Source: Amborella trichopoda
Lineage: Eukaryota; Streptophyta; Magnoliopsida; Amborellales; Amborellaceae
Reading direction: 5' to 3'
Assembly: GCF_000471905.2 (NCBI RefSeq)
Contig: NW_006499617.1
Span: forward strand, 4,102,636 to 4,166,635
DNA length: 64,000 bases
Made by a program: the position numbers and the translations under genes. Position 1 is the stretch's first letter; the number at the start of each line of letters is the position of its first letter. The notes under the pieces were generated by a model. It ran no database searches and was not told the DNA's origin. It saw nothing but the letters and a program-made list of their open reading frames with translations. Shown here in pieces: positions 1 to 10,659 of this stretch.

Positions 1-504
1 GGCTTGACATAGTCTCCGAGATGACCTATGTTTGTTTGGAAGCAAAAGTGCTCTCTTTCTCCCTCCCGTTGTTGCCTGATGGGAATGTTCTACCAGTGTT
101 CCCGCTGCCGATATACCTATCTATAGTGTAGTGGTGGTGTAGCGCGTTAGGGAGATCAGTCTCATCCATATCAATAACCAAGTGGGGGCTTTCTTAAGAT
201 TTGGCGAGCTACGTGCTCTTTATCTCCCCCTCCCATTAGTTTAGTTAGGAAAAAACGGTGGGCGTCCTCCGGTCCGCATTGCGTTTGATGAAATGGCAGC
301 TGACGTTCAACAATGAATGCAGATATATGATTTATGTGCCATTCGATGAGTTCATGTGCGCTGCCTCACCCCCTGGATATGGAGGCCAATCTGTCCGCGT
401 AACCATCTCATCTGGCCGTTCATGCGGGCGTTTAGCCTGCCAAACCTTTCAAGTCATTTCTGATTGCAGAATACAAGGGACCTTGCCTGAGAGGGGAAGG
501 TTTA

Positions 505-765
505 GAGAAAGACCCCTTGAAGGTGGCTAGGCTAGTGCAACAGGCCAAGTCGGGAGCTACTAGTAGGTTTTGGATCAAGGATGGGCTCTTGATCACCAGA
601 GGGAATTGCCTCTACGTGCCCAAGGTTGGAGACTTCACTTAAGGAAGGAGATATTAAGGGAGTGCCATGATACACGGCTGGTCACCCAGGGCAGCGGAGG
701 ACACTGGCCCTTATAGCACGAGGTTACTACTGAAGCTCTAGAAAGGCATATGTGGTAGTTTATGT
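505..765 (+). pseudogene. Ty3/Gypsy integrase N-terminal (H2C2) fragment
   Basis: Reading from 511, the frame gives a segment beginning DPLKVARLVQQAK, then WIKDGLLITRGNCLYVPKV, which matches the spacer and start of the zinc-binding H2C2 region of plant Ty3/Gypsy integrases. A stop follows near 640. After a frame change the next segment reads AGHPGQRRTLALIARGYY, the conserved GHPG part of the same domain. It is a scrap of about 85 codons with at least one stop and a frameshift, with no reverse transcriptase or LTR beside it. Such fragments occur in plant mitochondrial genomes as well as in nuclear DNA. Confidence 0.75.
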
Positions 766-2107
766 AGTTACCAAAATCAAGTTTTTCTAAAATGTTGGGT
801 TGGATAACCCTATTAGTTGTTGTGGGTCAATGATGCTCGAGCATGTACTTCTTTTGAGTTCCTATTCATTTTATATAAGTTTTTATGGATTGATCACAGG
901 CGGTTAGGAGAGCAGCTTTTTTGCCCACTTCTCTTACTGATGTGGCATTTGGCCTTCAAAGAGATGATTCAATAGCAGCCTACTCTGGGCATGAATATGA
1001 TACTAAAGTCCCTCTGTGCATCCTACTACTAGCAGCTCCTTCTATGTCCCTTCTTATACTATGCATTATGCTCCTCGAAGCAAGGAAGTGAGAGCACCAG
1101 GAAGAGCAGATAGGTTGTTTGTGAAAGAAGGGCACAGGCCATTGTTCTCTATCAATTTCTTCGTTTTCTGACCCCTGATGATAGATCAATCGTTGATTGG
1201 CTTAAAGTGTCAAATAAGGTATTCGTTAAGCCTCTGGAACTTGAATTTTGGTAATCAGCCTATCTTAGTATGCTTTCTTATCTTTTTGGAGTGCCTAAAG
1301 ACAAGTGAACGAAGTGGCCCTTTGGTAAGGAAGACGAGTGAACAGGGAGAGTTGAAAGCGCTTACTAGTGAGTGAGGAGGGAAAGCAGCCTCCCTTTCTA
1401 AAGGGAATTTGCCTGCAATACGAGTCAGGGGAATGGATCTCACTTGAACCTCTACCCTATGTCTTGCCTTATTTCAATGCTTGAAAACCGGATGAACGAC
1501 TTTCAAAGCAAACATTCTTATTCATCCATCTAGGAGTGAAAGCCCGGTATTCATATAAAAGAGAAGAGGTAAGCAGCATAAGCAGCAAAGGGGGAGCGGC
1601 GGCGGGTGAAAGCCGAGCAAGAAAGCCGCTGCTCTTAAGGAGCGAATAAATAATAGCGCTAGCGCACTCTCTCAAAGCTACTTATGGTTGAGGCTTACTA
1701 CAAAAATTGGCCGATAAAAAGTGAGCGTGCGGCGTGCGAAAGCCGTTGTTGCGGCTTTCTTACTGGAAGAGGGAAAGGCCAATAAAATATTTGATTGTTT
1801 AAGTAACCCCGAAAGAGCAGACTAAATCGATAGGAGAGGTCGTCCCGCGAAAGAAATGAATAAAGCCTAAGAACTTCTTTACTTTCTTTTAAATACTAGA
1901 AATATAATTTAATAGAATGTTTTGCCCGTATTTTTTCTACACCTCTGACCCCCACCCTTATTTGTTGACATAATTTGGATGACCGGTCGCCCCTACCCTA
2001 TTAGTAGCGTCTGGCTATAGGTATCGAATGTATAAATTCTATGTCAGTGAGCTTTCTTTGTTCCGCGCGTCCGCGCGCATGCACGTGTACTCCGCGCACG
2101 GCCGTAC

Positions 2108-2230
2108 GGGCGAGTAGCTAGAGCTAGGAGCTGGCTAGCTAGTAGCGAGTGAGTAGCTAGAGCTAGCTAGTAGCGAGTGAGTAGCTAGAGCTAGCTAGTA
2201 GCGAGTGAGTAGCTAAAGCTAGCTAGTAAT
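2108..2230. repeat. 28-bp tandem repeat in CTAG-rich block
   Basis: Three copies of a 28-bp unit starting gagtagctagagctagctag follow one another, the last one changed. The surroundings to about 2560 are full of ctag, agctactagta and cttgcttg motifs, which make a locally low-complexity palindromic block. Confidence 0.8.
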
Positions 2231-2842
2231 ATCAATAACTGAACTGCTTCCTAACTACTACAAGTTCTTACCTAAAAGCTTCCTAACTAAAGCTACTAGT
2301 ACTCTGCTACTATACTAGTACTGAAACCAAGCAGCTACCTACGCTTGCTTGTTTTCGGCGAAAAGGTACTGAACCAAGCTACTAGTACTGAAACCTACCA
2401 GCTACCTACAAGTACTTGAAGCTTGTTTTAGGCGAACAAAACAAGGTACTATACTAGCAGCTACTAGTACCTAGCTACTAGCTGCTACTAGCTACCAGCC
2501 ATACACTAACCTGCTTGCTTTACTTGAACCTGCTTGCTTGCCTTAGCTACTAGCTTGAACCTACTAAACCTAAACTAAACTTAACTCAACCTACAACGAG
2601 TTCAGTCGTTAAGCTACTTGAGAGTTCAGTCGTTAAGATTAATAAAATTAAATTTTTTTATTGTAGAAATATTAGATTATACTGTATTAATAAATAATAT
2701 TAATTATTATTAACACATAATTAATTATAGTTATAATATATAATACATAATAACTATAACTATATATACTTATACAATTTATTACAAATTAATTACCATG
2801 ATAATTCTATATATTCTATAATATATTAATTAAGAAAAATAT

Positions 2843-3145
2843 TTTTATAAGTTTGAGGTCCTAAACAATATGTCCTAAACAATCAAATTAAGGCGCGCAT
2901 CAAATATTCACTAGAAGAAGTTTTTTTTTACATAAAAAAAACCTCGAATCGATCATCTCAATCTCGAGATGTAGAGACCTGGAGAAAATGAATATCAAGT
3001 CTAAGAAAAAAGTGTATTATGAATCTTTAAATTTTATAATTAGATATGAAAATAATTTTTCAGTCCATAACAAAGCTTTTTTTTTTTATTGAAAATCATC
3101 TTTCGGCACTATTTTAAGTCCTCAACCTTCTACAAACCACACCTA
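2843..3145. mobile_element. MITE of the GGTTT-TIR family (copy 1, partly deleted)
   Basis: It shares with the other copies the order of landmarks: gtcctaaacaat near the left end, aattaaggcgcgc, atcatctcaatctcgagatg, aaattttataattagatatg, tttcggcactattt, and a right end running into acaaaccacaccta. It is shorter than the usual 380-400 bp because the right terminal inverted repeat is eroded. No coding capacity. Confidence 0.65.
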
Positions 3146-3149
3146 TTAA

Positions 3150-4235
3150 TTAATATGTACTTATCATATATTAATTATTAAATATCAATTATTATAACAA
3201 TTATAGCTCCAGCGTTTGAGGTACCTTTTTTGGGCGGACCGTAACCCTATAAAGTATAACTTACCGCAATTTTTTAGGGTGCCTGGCTCTCTGTCAATCT
3301 CCTCGAAATGTTAAATCCATGTATTTTGGTAAAATTGACATTTCCATAAAAAAAAAAAAAAGTTTAAAACAGGGAAATTGGTCTCTACCATAGTTAACAA
3401 ATCTCCGATAAATTGGCGATTTTAAAAAAATCGGCGACTTTATTGGAACAGTTTAGAACTGTCTTTTTCAAAAGTTCAGCAAAAAATCGCGCGTTTTTCA
3501 TAAAAACGTTTAAAACACTATTTTTTCATAAAACGATTTAAACCAGACCAAAAAATCATATTATTTTACCTGTCTTCTTTCTTTTTTTTTCTATTCGAAT
3601 TCTCTATCCTTTTCTCTCCCTAAAAATCAGCATCCCCAAGTAAAAAATCAGCATCCCAAATTTTGCCTAAGCCCAAAGTTACCTTTGCCATCCCTGCACT
3701 TCTTGCTTATTGAAATCCTACTTAGAATTGTTTTGCCCTAGTTGCTTTGAAGTTTACATTGAGGAGGCGCCATTAATTGATGGCGTTAAGTGCTTAATGT
3801 GTGTCTCAGTTTCACATTCGACCTGTGTTTCTCTTGAATGTTTGCGTGCCTGCGCTCACTACACAAACCCTAACTTTCCTTTCACAAATAATGGTGATTC
3901 TAATAAGAAAGGGTGGGGAGTTGATAGGAACTTGTGTTCTATCTCCTAATTTTAGACTAATCATGAATCTCTCAACTGCAAAGACTATTGTAGCAGCCAC
4001 TCAAATTTCTTCTCTCTCTATGAATAGATTTGCAATGACTGGTAGGGGTGAAGCTGATCGAAGAGCCATGGATTCTTCGATCGCAAAAAGAAGGGCAAGA
4101 GATGCTCTTGTAAAATCCTTTAAATTCAGAGCACCCAAACAAAGAACTAGAACCCCTTTTCCCTCTCTGGAAACATCCTTTTGAAACAGAGAACTCGAAC
4201 CCAAATGTGTATTTAACCAGCCCTGTTTTCAAATA
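3150..4235. other. No recognisable gene; AT-rich intergenic DNA
   Basis: This stretch holds poly-A and poly-T runs and a few short open frames (for example 3801-4184) whose products resemble nothing I know. The frames overlap on both strands and look random. No TIR, LTR or RNA gene was seen. Confidence 0.6.
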
Positions 4236-4237
4236 AA

Positions 4238-4632
4238 AAAGGAAAAAGATTACATAGAGCCGAGGCTCTAAACAATAAAATTAGAGCCCACCTGAAAAAT
4301 TTCACTATAAGAGATTGTTTTGATGCCCAAATATCCTTAAATTGGTCATCTCGACATCAAGATTCATGGACATAAGAAAAAAAATGGATTTCAAGTTTTG
4401 GAAATAGTGCATCTTGTAACACATTTTTTGACTGTCTATTTTCAAGATTTTCAAGTTTTCATGGATCTACTCGATCCACATTATTTTTAAAGCTTTAAAA
4501 TTTATAATTAAAGATAAAAGTATATTTTAAGGCTATCACAAAGATTTTCAGTATTGAAATCATATTTCTCGACACTATTTGAAGATGCGTTGCTTTGATT
4601 GTTTAGAGCCTCGGCTCTACACAAACCACACC
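4238..4632. mobile_element. MITE of the GGTTT-TIR family (copy 2, complete)
   Basis: The element begins aaaggaaaaagattacatag and ends with acacaaaccacacc. The inner part of the terminal inverted repeats is agagccgaggctctaaacaa on the left, mirrored by gtttagagcctcggctct on the right. The interior matches the copy at 35707 almost throughout. Non-coding. Confidence 0.85.
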
Positions 4633-4639
4633 AATTAAA

Positions 4640-5487
4640 AAATTTCATATAAACTTTAACCATAGTTATAGAGTGACCATAGTCACTATACCATAATTAA
4701 AGCATTTTAATGAGAAAAAAACTAATGTATTTTTTTTTGTTCATACTAAGTAGGTGTGATGTTTGTTAAAGTATTTAATGAACAAATTTAAGTACGTGTG
4801 ATGTTTGTTAAAGTATTTAATGAACAAATTTATATGGTATATTTTTATGGATGGATTAGATATTGATGGCTTTGACATAATTTTTATTTTTTAGAATTTC
4901 AAAATTTCTAATATTTTAAAATTATCCGATTTTATATTCCGATTTTTTGAGCTAGTTCGATATATTGGCGATATCTTTACATGAAGTATTTTTGCAGATC
5001 CGTAATTTTTACCTGATTTTTTCATCCGACTTATTAAAATAAAAACGATTTTTTTCTAATTTTATGGTGAGCCGATTTATTAATAGTCCCCGACTCAGTC
5101 TCTACACATAAATTAGACTCCCGCCTAGTTCCATAAAACGAAACGGACCCTAAATTCATCAAGAAAGTAAAGGAGATGGGTATTAGTAGTAGTAGTATTG
5201 TGCTTAATTATGAACCAGTGGATTATAGGTGCAAAAATACGAAAAAGATGCATGGAATTGACAGATTCAATCGAGTATAATTTGGGAGCACGAAAAAGAA
5301 AAATGAGGGCGCAAGCGGAGGGGGTACAGGAAAATTTGACATGGTAAAAATACAGGACGCTAGGTACGGAATTTGGGAAAGGGGTAATATGATAATCTCC
5401 TTAGTAACATTTTGGGAAAATAATAGTACTCTTAATGTGTACTTTTTTTAGGCATATATATTTTTTTTAATATTTTTATAGAAAAAT
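4640..5487. repeat. Intergenic DNA with a 42-bp direct duplication at 4749-4832
   Basis: Two adjacent 42-bp units, starting agtaggtgtgatgtttgtta and agtacgtgtgatgtttgtta, are nearly identical. The rest is AT-rich with no gene seen. Confidence 0.7.
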
Positions 5488-6510
5488 TATAAAAAAACTT
5501 TCAAAACTACACTTACTATGCAACTTAACCGCAACCCAACTTATTCTCTCACTTTTTTTCCAAAAGTATACTTTCTAAGCAAATATCCCCCGACCAAAAA
5601 AGTTCATTTTTTGACGAAAATGCCCTTTCTATACAAAAATAATCAATTTCGCCACTTACAAGGTCTCCACATATGGTACTGCTAGAGCAGCAGTACCTCG
5701 GAACATGTACTGCCAGACCGCGTTTTGAAACTGCAGGAACGTTGTGACTAACATAACCTTATATGCCAGAGCACTCTTTACAACTGTCGGAGCGACCACT
5801 GTTGAACCATGCTTTCAAACTGCTAGAGCAATGTGGTATTGCATGATTTGTGTATTGAAATTGCTGAAACGGTAGTACTTCCAAAACATGTACTACCGAA
5901 CCGCGCTTTGAAACTGCCGGAGCGCTGTGACTAACAAAACCTTATTTGCTACAGTGCTATTTAAAACTGCCGGAGTGACCACTGTCGGACCATGCTTTAA
6001 ATTGCCGGAGTGATATTGTACTGCCAGAGCGTGCATTGAAACTGTTGGAGCAGTAGTACTTCCAGAACATGTACTATTGGACCATGCTTTGAAACTGTCG
6101 GAGCGGCATGACTAATAGAACCTTTTCTATCAGAGTGCTCTTAGTAACTGCCGGAGCGACAGCTGTCGGACCGTGCTTTCAAACTGCCAGAGCGATGTGG
6201 TACTACCGGAGCATGCATTGAAATTGCTGGAGTGGCAGTACTTCCAGAACATGTATTGCCGGACCGCGCTTTGAAACTGTCGGACCACGCTTCGATGTAC
6301 TGCCGCTCCAGCAGTACCACATGTAAAGGCCTTGCAAGTGGTAAGCTTGATTATTTTTGTACGAGAAGGGTATTTCTGTAAAAAAAAAAACTTTTTTGGT
6401 TGGGGTGGTATTTGCATAGAAAATATACTTTTGAAAAAAAAGTAAGAGATAAGTTAAATTAAGGGTAAGTTGCATGGTAAGTATAGTCTTGGTTTTTGTA
6501 ATTTTTTTAT
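5488..6510. mobile_element. Foldback/MULE-like TIR element with about 200-bp arms
   Basis: Bases about 5500-5700 and the reverse complement of about 6300-6500 align along their whole length. Shared landmarks in order are acttactatgcaactta / acttaccatgcaactta, ttttccaaaagtata / ttttcaaaagtata, a run of C beside aaccaaaaaagtt, tacaaaaataatcaa, and tggtactgct(a/g)gagc. The arms enclose only tandem repeats and no transposase. The ends are not sharply defined and no clean target-site duplication was found, so the superfamily is uncertain; long arms suggest a foldback or a non-autonomous MULE. Confidence 0.85.
5690..6295. repeat. About 181-bp tandem repeat inside the foldback element
   Basis: The motif gaacatgtac/aaacatgtac recurs at 5701, 5885, 6065 and 6247, spacing 180-184 bp. 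Each is followed by a segment with gctttgaaactgccggagcg and gactaa(c/t)a(a/g)aacctt. Three full units and one partial are present. Within each unit there are shorter echoes of ctgccggagcg. Open frames on the minus strand here reflect the repeat and not a gene. Confidence 0.85.
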
Positions 6511-7529
6511 TTTTATACCATATTATTAATTTTGCTATTCTTTTTTTCAACTACCCTTGTGAGAGCAAAAGTTATTTTTTTTCCAAAATACTTTACATTT
6601 AACCCATGTTTGCACAATGTGACGCCTAAGGTCCAACACAAATCGGTTTGGTACTTTTTTGTGCCTGGCCCGCTCTAAAATGCACCAGGCTCAATGTTAA
6701 CTGAGTTAGAGACAAAAAGTGAGAAACCTGGCAAACAAAACGTATTTTGATTAAAAAAAAAGAAATATATACAATGAGATCATTTACTTTTGATATAAGA
6801 AGGTTACAATTATCGTTCATCATTATATTTAAAATAGGACGGTTGAGAATGTGTTATTATTTAGACACAAATCTAAAGATAAAGTTTCTCAAATATTGTG
6901 ACACAATTTCATTTATTGGATTTTACATCTACTTATAAAAATAATAATTGTGACCCTTTTATACAAAAAAAAAATTTATTTGACGTTTATAATTGGGGGT
7001 GGTTGTTAAAAAAACACTTTTTAGGGTTAATAGTATTCCACTAAAAAGTGTTGGAGTGAGAATCCCTATATAGGACAAATAGGGTGTATCCATAACTTTC
7101 TTTTAACTTTTTCCCTTCTAAATATAACCATCGAAATTTGGGGGCAGTTTTGGTCATTTCCCACAAAGGCAATATTCATGGGGGGACAAAAAAAATAGGG
7201 TGTTACAGTCATCATCCCCCTCCACTCGAAATAGCGATCTATGTAATGAGCGGTATAAACCTTAAATAAAAAGAATTTCCCGAAAATCACGTTGGGTCAT
7301 AATTTCTTAACCCCAATACCTAATCATTGCAAAACCAAAATACAATTCTTTTCCACCTTCCTTTTTTTCATATGGATCAAAATGTTCCTCTCTAGGATTT
7401 GGCAACATAACTGTGGGCGTAAATGATAATAATATGTCCTTAAAAGATTGGGTTCTTTTAAGGGGTACATGTGGAGAGTGATTTGACCTTATCCAAATAG
7501 ATAAAACCTCATTTTTTACATCTTGGCTT
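6511..7529. other. No recognisable gene
   Basis: AT-rich DNA with several short random open frames on both strands. A small imperfect inverted repeat around aacactttttaggg / ccactaaaaagtgttgg lies at about 7010-7055. Nothing else supported. Confidence 0.5.
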
Positions 7530-7795
7530 GAACGCAAAGGATGTGAAAAACATTAGTATTTCAATCTCTAAAAATAGTGTATATTATAACAAATTATTTA
7601 TATTACTTATTTTACTTTAAAAATAAGAGTTCACATATTCGTAAAATTTGTACTATTTTTTTAGTTTCAAATTTTATTATTTGTATTGAAAATTGATTTT
7701 AGAGCCATCATAAATATGTTTGTTGCCAAAGTACTTTCTAAATGAGGATTTCAAGTGAGGTTTTATTTTGTTTTCATAAACCTTGGCTAATTTTA
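7530..7795. mobile_element. Degenerate GGTTT-family MITE relic
   Basis: It carries the family's internal landmarks in a decayed form: tctctaaaaatagtg, a tactattttttt segment, attttattatttg, ttttagagccatcataaa, and a right part ending near tctaaatgagg. The terminal inverted repeats are no longer readable. It is placed here by shared order of motifs only. Confidence 0.45.
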
Positions 7796-8099
7796 ATTAA
7801 AAAATCTCAAATAGACTTTGTATGTTACTCTTAAAAAAATAAATGTCTTGGGATTAAATACAGGCCGTCCAATATTTGTAGTGGTAGATATAAGTATCAT
7901 AAAAATCAAAATTCAAATTCTTTTTTTGAAAATAATAATCTAATAGTTTTTTTGTGGCTCCTAGAACTTTTGAGTAAAATAATCTTTCTAAATAGGTGTT
8001 TGGCTCGAGGAAGTAGACGAATAGTATGCTCCGGAGGAGCATAGTATACTTTCCCAAATATAAAATGCGCAGACGTCTAGGAATAGGCAAGGCGGCTGC

Positions 8100-8836
8100 C
8101 CTGGCTTGGTATTTGACTCAGATTATCACGGCCGGCGTCAGCGTGCGTAGATGCCGTCTCTTATTGCAATTACTATTTAAGCTTAATCCTTAATGGCTCT
8201 TAAGATTACTTTAGGGTTTGTTTATTTAGGGCTTTATTTTTGTTGAGGAGGAAGTAGTCAGTTTAATTGGGGAAGAACAGGACTCTGCAACTTGCTTTTA
8301 CGGTGCCGGAATTTGTGATTTCCGTGATCTTCTCCAGTTTCCTGGCTTCTATTGAGGCACGAGTTTCTGGCTTTTTGCCGGAAACTTGTGGTCTGAGTTT
8401 GATTCAGACGATTCAGGCGATAAAGGTTTCTCTTCTCAGTAAATTGATCTGGGGGCATTTGCTTCCTTCTCAATGGAGGGTGCTTGATCGTGTCTGGTTT
8501 CAATGGGTAAATTGAGGTATAGGAATGAAGTTTCAGAGAAATGTGTACTTTGATTTTATTAGAGGCCTCTGAAATAGGGTAAGAGGCTCTGGCTTATATT
8601 TTTGGATTAAGGGATTGAGGCAAATATCCCTTTTAGTGATCCTTTAGGACAACAAATTATATCCCAGTTCCTTATCAGGATCATTCAAGTGCCTGTAGCT
8701 TGCTTTGTGATCAGTACCTTAAGTTTGAAGCAATTTCTTTTTAATTTTCCTTTCCAATCATTTATTTCTCGCCTAAATCAAATACCCTAAGAAGCCTCTG
8801 TATTTTCCGGCGTCTCTGGTTTTTCCGGTCGCCGGA
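8100..8836 (+). promoter_or_regulatory. Presumed promoter and 5' leader of the AAA-ATPase gene
   Basis: Composition becomes less AT-rich from about 8100. A weak TATA-like tactatttaagc lies at 8171-8182, and a long leader (about 600 nt) would follow. A possible donor, caatgggtaaattg, lies near 8501, so a leader intron is possible but not shown. The frame at 8267-8515 would be an upstream ORF if transcribed; it resembles no protein. The promoter position is inferred. Confidence 0.35.
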
Positions 8837-10240
8837 ATGATGACCCTCTCCAACCTCCTCCCTATCCTCTGTGCGATCGCCCTTTGTGCTTTTCTCCTTC
8901 ATCTCCTCTTCTCTGCAATTAATCGACGCCATTCTTGCCGAATATACCGAATCCCTGAACACAATGGCATCAGCAACGAGAAAAACTCGCTTTACTCGAA
9001 GGTCTCGATTTACGTTACCGCTCTTTCTCAAGCTGAAGACGCCGATTTCTCCAATCTCTACGCCAAGAACTCTGGCGAGTTTTTCCTCCAACCTGATTCG
9101 AACCATGCGATCAAAGACTCGTTTTTGGGAACAACAGTTTGGTGGAAACATGAGGCCCCAGTTTCGGAGAAAGCCTTTCTGTTGCAGATCAAGAAAGCTT
9201 CAAAACCAGGGTTTCTGAGGCCTTATTTGCAACACGTTCAAGCCATGGCCAACGAAGGGGAGGCTCGAAGGCGCGAGCCGAGGCTTCATACCAACGCTTC
9301 TGGGAATCAATGGCGATCGGTGCCCTTTAAGCACCCTGCAACTTTTGAAACCCTAGCCATGGATGCGGATCTCAAGAACAAGATCAAATCGGACCTCGAA
9401 GCTTTTGTTAAAGGGAGAAATTACTATCAGAAGCTAGGCCGGCCATGGAAACGAAACTATCTTTTCTATGGGCCAGCGGGTACTGGTAAATCGAGCACCA
9501 TAGCCGCAATGGCGAACTTCCTCTGCTATGATGTCTATGACCTGCAACTCTCTAACCTTACCGACGACTCAGATCTCAAACTCTCTCTAATGCAAACATC
9601 AGGTCGCTCGATCCTCGTTGTTGAAGACATTGACCGCTTTTTGGGCGGAAACCTCGCCGGAAAAGGGAGCCCTAGCTTTTCCGGGGTCCTCAACTTCATG
9701 GATGGTCTCTGGTCAAGCTGCGTTGAAGAGAGGATCATGGTTTTCACCATGAGTTCAGAGAACAAAGAAGTGATTGAACCCATTTTTCTAAGACCGGGTC
9801 GCCTGGATGTCCAGGTATGTTTTCCTCACTGTACTTTTCCGGCCTTCAAAGCCATGGCGAATAGCTATTTGGGGGTAAAAGATCATAAGCTTTTCCCCCA
9901 TGTCAAAGAATCGTTCGATTCAGGTGGGGTTTTGACACCAGCTGAAATAGGTGAGATCCTCATGGTTAACAAGAGCTCACCAAGCCGTGCCATAAAGTCA
10001 GTGATCAATGCGTTGCAGAGCAGCAGCCGCTCCTGTAAATTGGCTGTCAATTCGGCCGGAAATCGTGCCGGAAGAGGCGTGGGCTTTGGAGAGAGGCAAT
10101 CTTCGCCAGAAGAGGGATCGCCGGAAAATTGTGGGGTGATAAAAAGAGAGGTTCAATCGGTTTTGGAGCTCAAGAAACTGTACAGTTTTCTTAGATTGAA
10201 GAGTGGGAGAAAATTAGGGTTCCAGCTCAACCCTTCTTAG
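8837..10240 (+). CDS. AAA-ATPase, plant BCS1-like, At2g46620 type
   Basis: Single-exon gene of 467 codons. Residues about 5-27 are a hydrophobic membrane anchor (LLPILCAIALCAFLLHLLF). Residues about 28-130 fit the plant AAA-associated N-terminal domain (SLYSKVSIYV, DADFSNLY). The AAA core has the lead-in WRSVPFKHPATFETLAMD at about 159-176, Walker A GPAGTGKSS at 212-220, Walker B ILVVEDIDRF at 259-268, and LRPGR with the arginine-finger region at 318-322. Sensor 1, usually TTN in BCS1-like proteins, reads VFTMSSENKE (302-311). The substitution is in keeping with the divergent At2g46620 clade as I recall it. Length fits the family's usual 450-520 residues. The first of two adjacent ATGs (8837) gives the anchor. 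Relatives are membrane-bound ATPases of the ER or mitochondrion, often stress-induced; the substrate is unknown. The catalytic lysine and acidic pair are intact, so it is probably active. The codon use and GC-rich sequence stand out from the repeats around it. Confidence 0.92.
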   Translation: MMTLSNLLPILCAIALCAFLLHLLFSAINRRHSCRIYRIPEHNGISNEKNSLYSKVSIYVTALSQAEDADFSNLYAKNSGEFFLQPDSNHAIKDSFLGTTVWWKHEAPVSEKAFLLQIKKASKPGFLRPYLQHVQAMANEGEARRREPRLHTNASGNQWRSVPFKHPATFETLAMDADLKNKIKSDLEAFVKGRNYYQKLGRPWKRNYLFYGPAGTGKSSTIAAMANFLCYDVYDLQLSNLTDDSDLKLSLMQTSGRSILVVEDIDRFLGGNLAGKGSPSFSGVLNFMDGLWSSCVEERIMVFTMSSENKEVIEPIFLRPGRLDVQVCFPHCTFPAFKAMANSYLGVKDHKLFPHVKESFDSGGVLTPAEIGEILMVNKSSPSRAIKSVINALQSSSRSCKLAVNSAGNRAGRGVGFGERQSSPEEGSPENCGVIKREVQSVLELKKLYSFLRLKSGRKLGFQLNPS

Positions 10241-10535
10241 TTGCCCAAAAAACCAGATCGTGGCCATTTGTTTAGCGGCGAAATTGAGAAATGCAGGTTT
10301 CAACCCCCGGAAATTATTTGTCCGGCACATATATTGGCCTGAAATTGGGCGCTTGGAATCCTCTGGCTTATTATTTCGTACCGACCGGAAAGTTTGTTCT
10401 CCGGCCGTCCATGCCTTGGCGCGAGCGATAGCGAGGGGGATCTTTTTATTTTTTATTTTTATTTTTTGTGTTTGTTATTCGTAATTAGTGCAACGGAGAA
10501 AATAAAGAAATGAAATAAAACGAATCGAGGGTGAG
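10241..10535 (+). promoter_or_regulatory. 3' UTR of the AAA-ATPase gene with poly(A) signal
   Basis: After the TAG at 10238-10240 come about 260 bases ending in a T-rich stretch, then aataaagaaatgaaataaaa with AATAAA at 10501-10506. A minor open frame at 10260-10484 within it has no family resemblance and is treated as UTR. Confidence 0.5.
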
Positions 10536-10591
10536 TTTTGACAAGGGTCTTGCGGGTGTGATTTCAATTTGACGAATTTTTTAGCATTGAA

Positions 10592-10655
10592 TTTTTGAGG
10601 TGGTCCTAATTTGATTGTTTAGGGCTTTGCCTGTGTATAAACTTTTTTTTCTTTG
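10592..10655. mobile_element. Terminal fragment of a GGTTT-family MITE
   Basis: The sequence tttttgaggtggtcctaatt followed by tgattgtttagggctttg and gtataaacttttttt matches the right-hand end of the family (compare 18105-18165). Only about 60 bp remain, just beyond the AAA-ATPase poly(A) signal. Confidence 0.55.
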
Positions 10656-10659
10656 GTAA

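Larger units (their letters stand above)
1..2640. other. Probable mitochondrial-derived insertion (NUMT-like block)
   Basis: This block is visibly richer in G+C than the AT-rich DNA that follows, and the composition changes sharply near 2640, where TA-rich DNA begins. It lacks the long A/T runs and MITE ends found elsewhere. Its texture (scattered short purine-rich stretches, CTAG-rich segments, a retrotransposon scrap) is what plant mitochondrial intergenic DNA looks like. No recognisable mitochondrial gene, rRNA or tRNA was found. The short open frames in it show no family resemblance. A plastid origin or a simple GC-rich nuclear segment remain possible. Origin is inferred from composition and style, not from a match. 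Confidence 0.45.

Noticed and set aside
258..530. 90-codon frame in the leading block
   Set aside because: No family resemblance; it overlaps the start of the Gypsy integrase scrap in another frame.
8871..9218. 115-codon plus-strand frame and 8762-9151 minus-strand frame
   Set aside because: Shadows of the AAA-ATPase gene, which has full domain support in its own frame.
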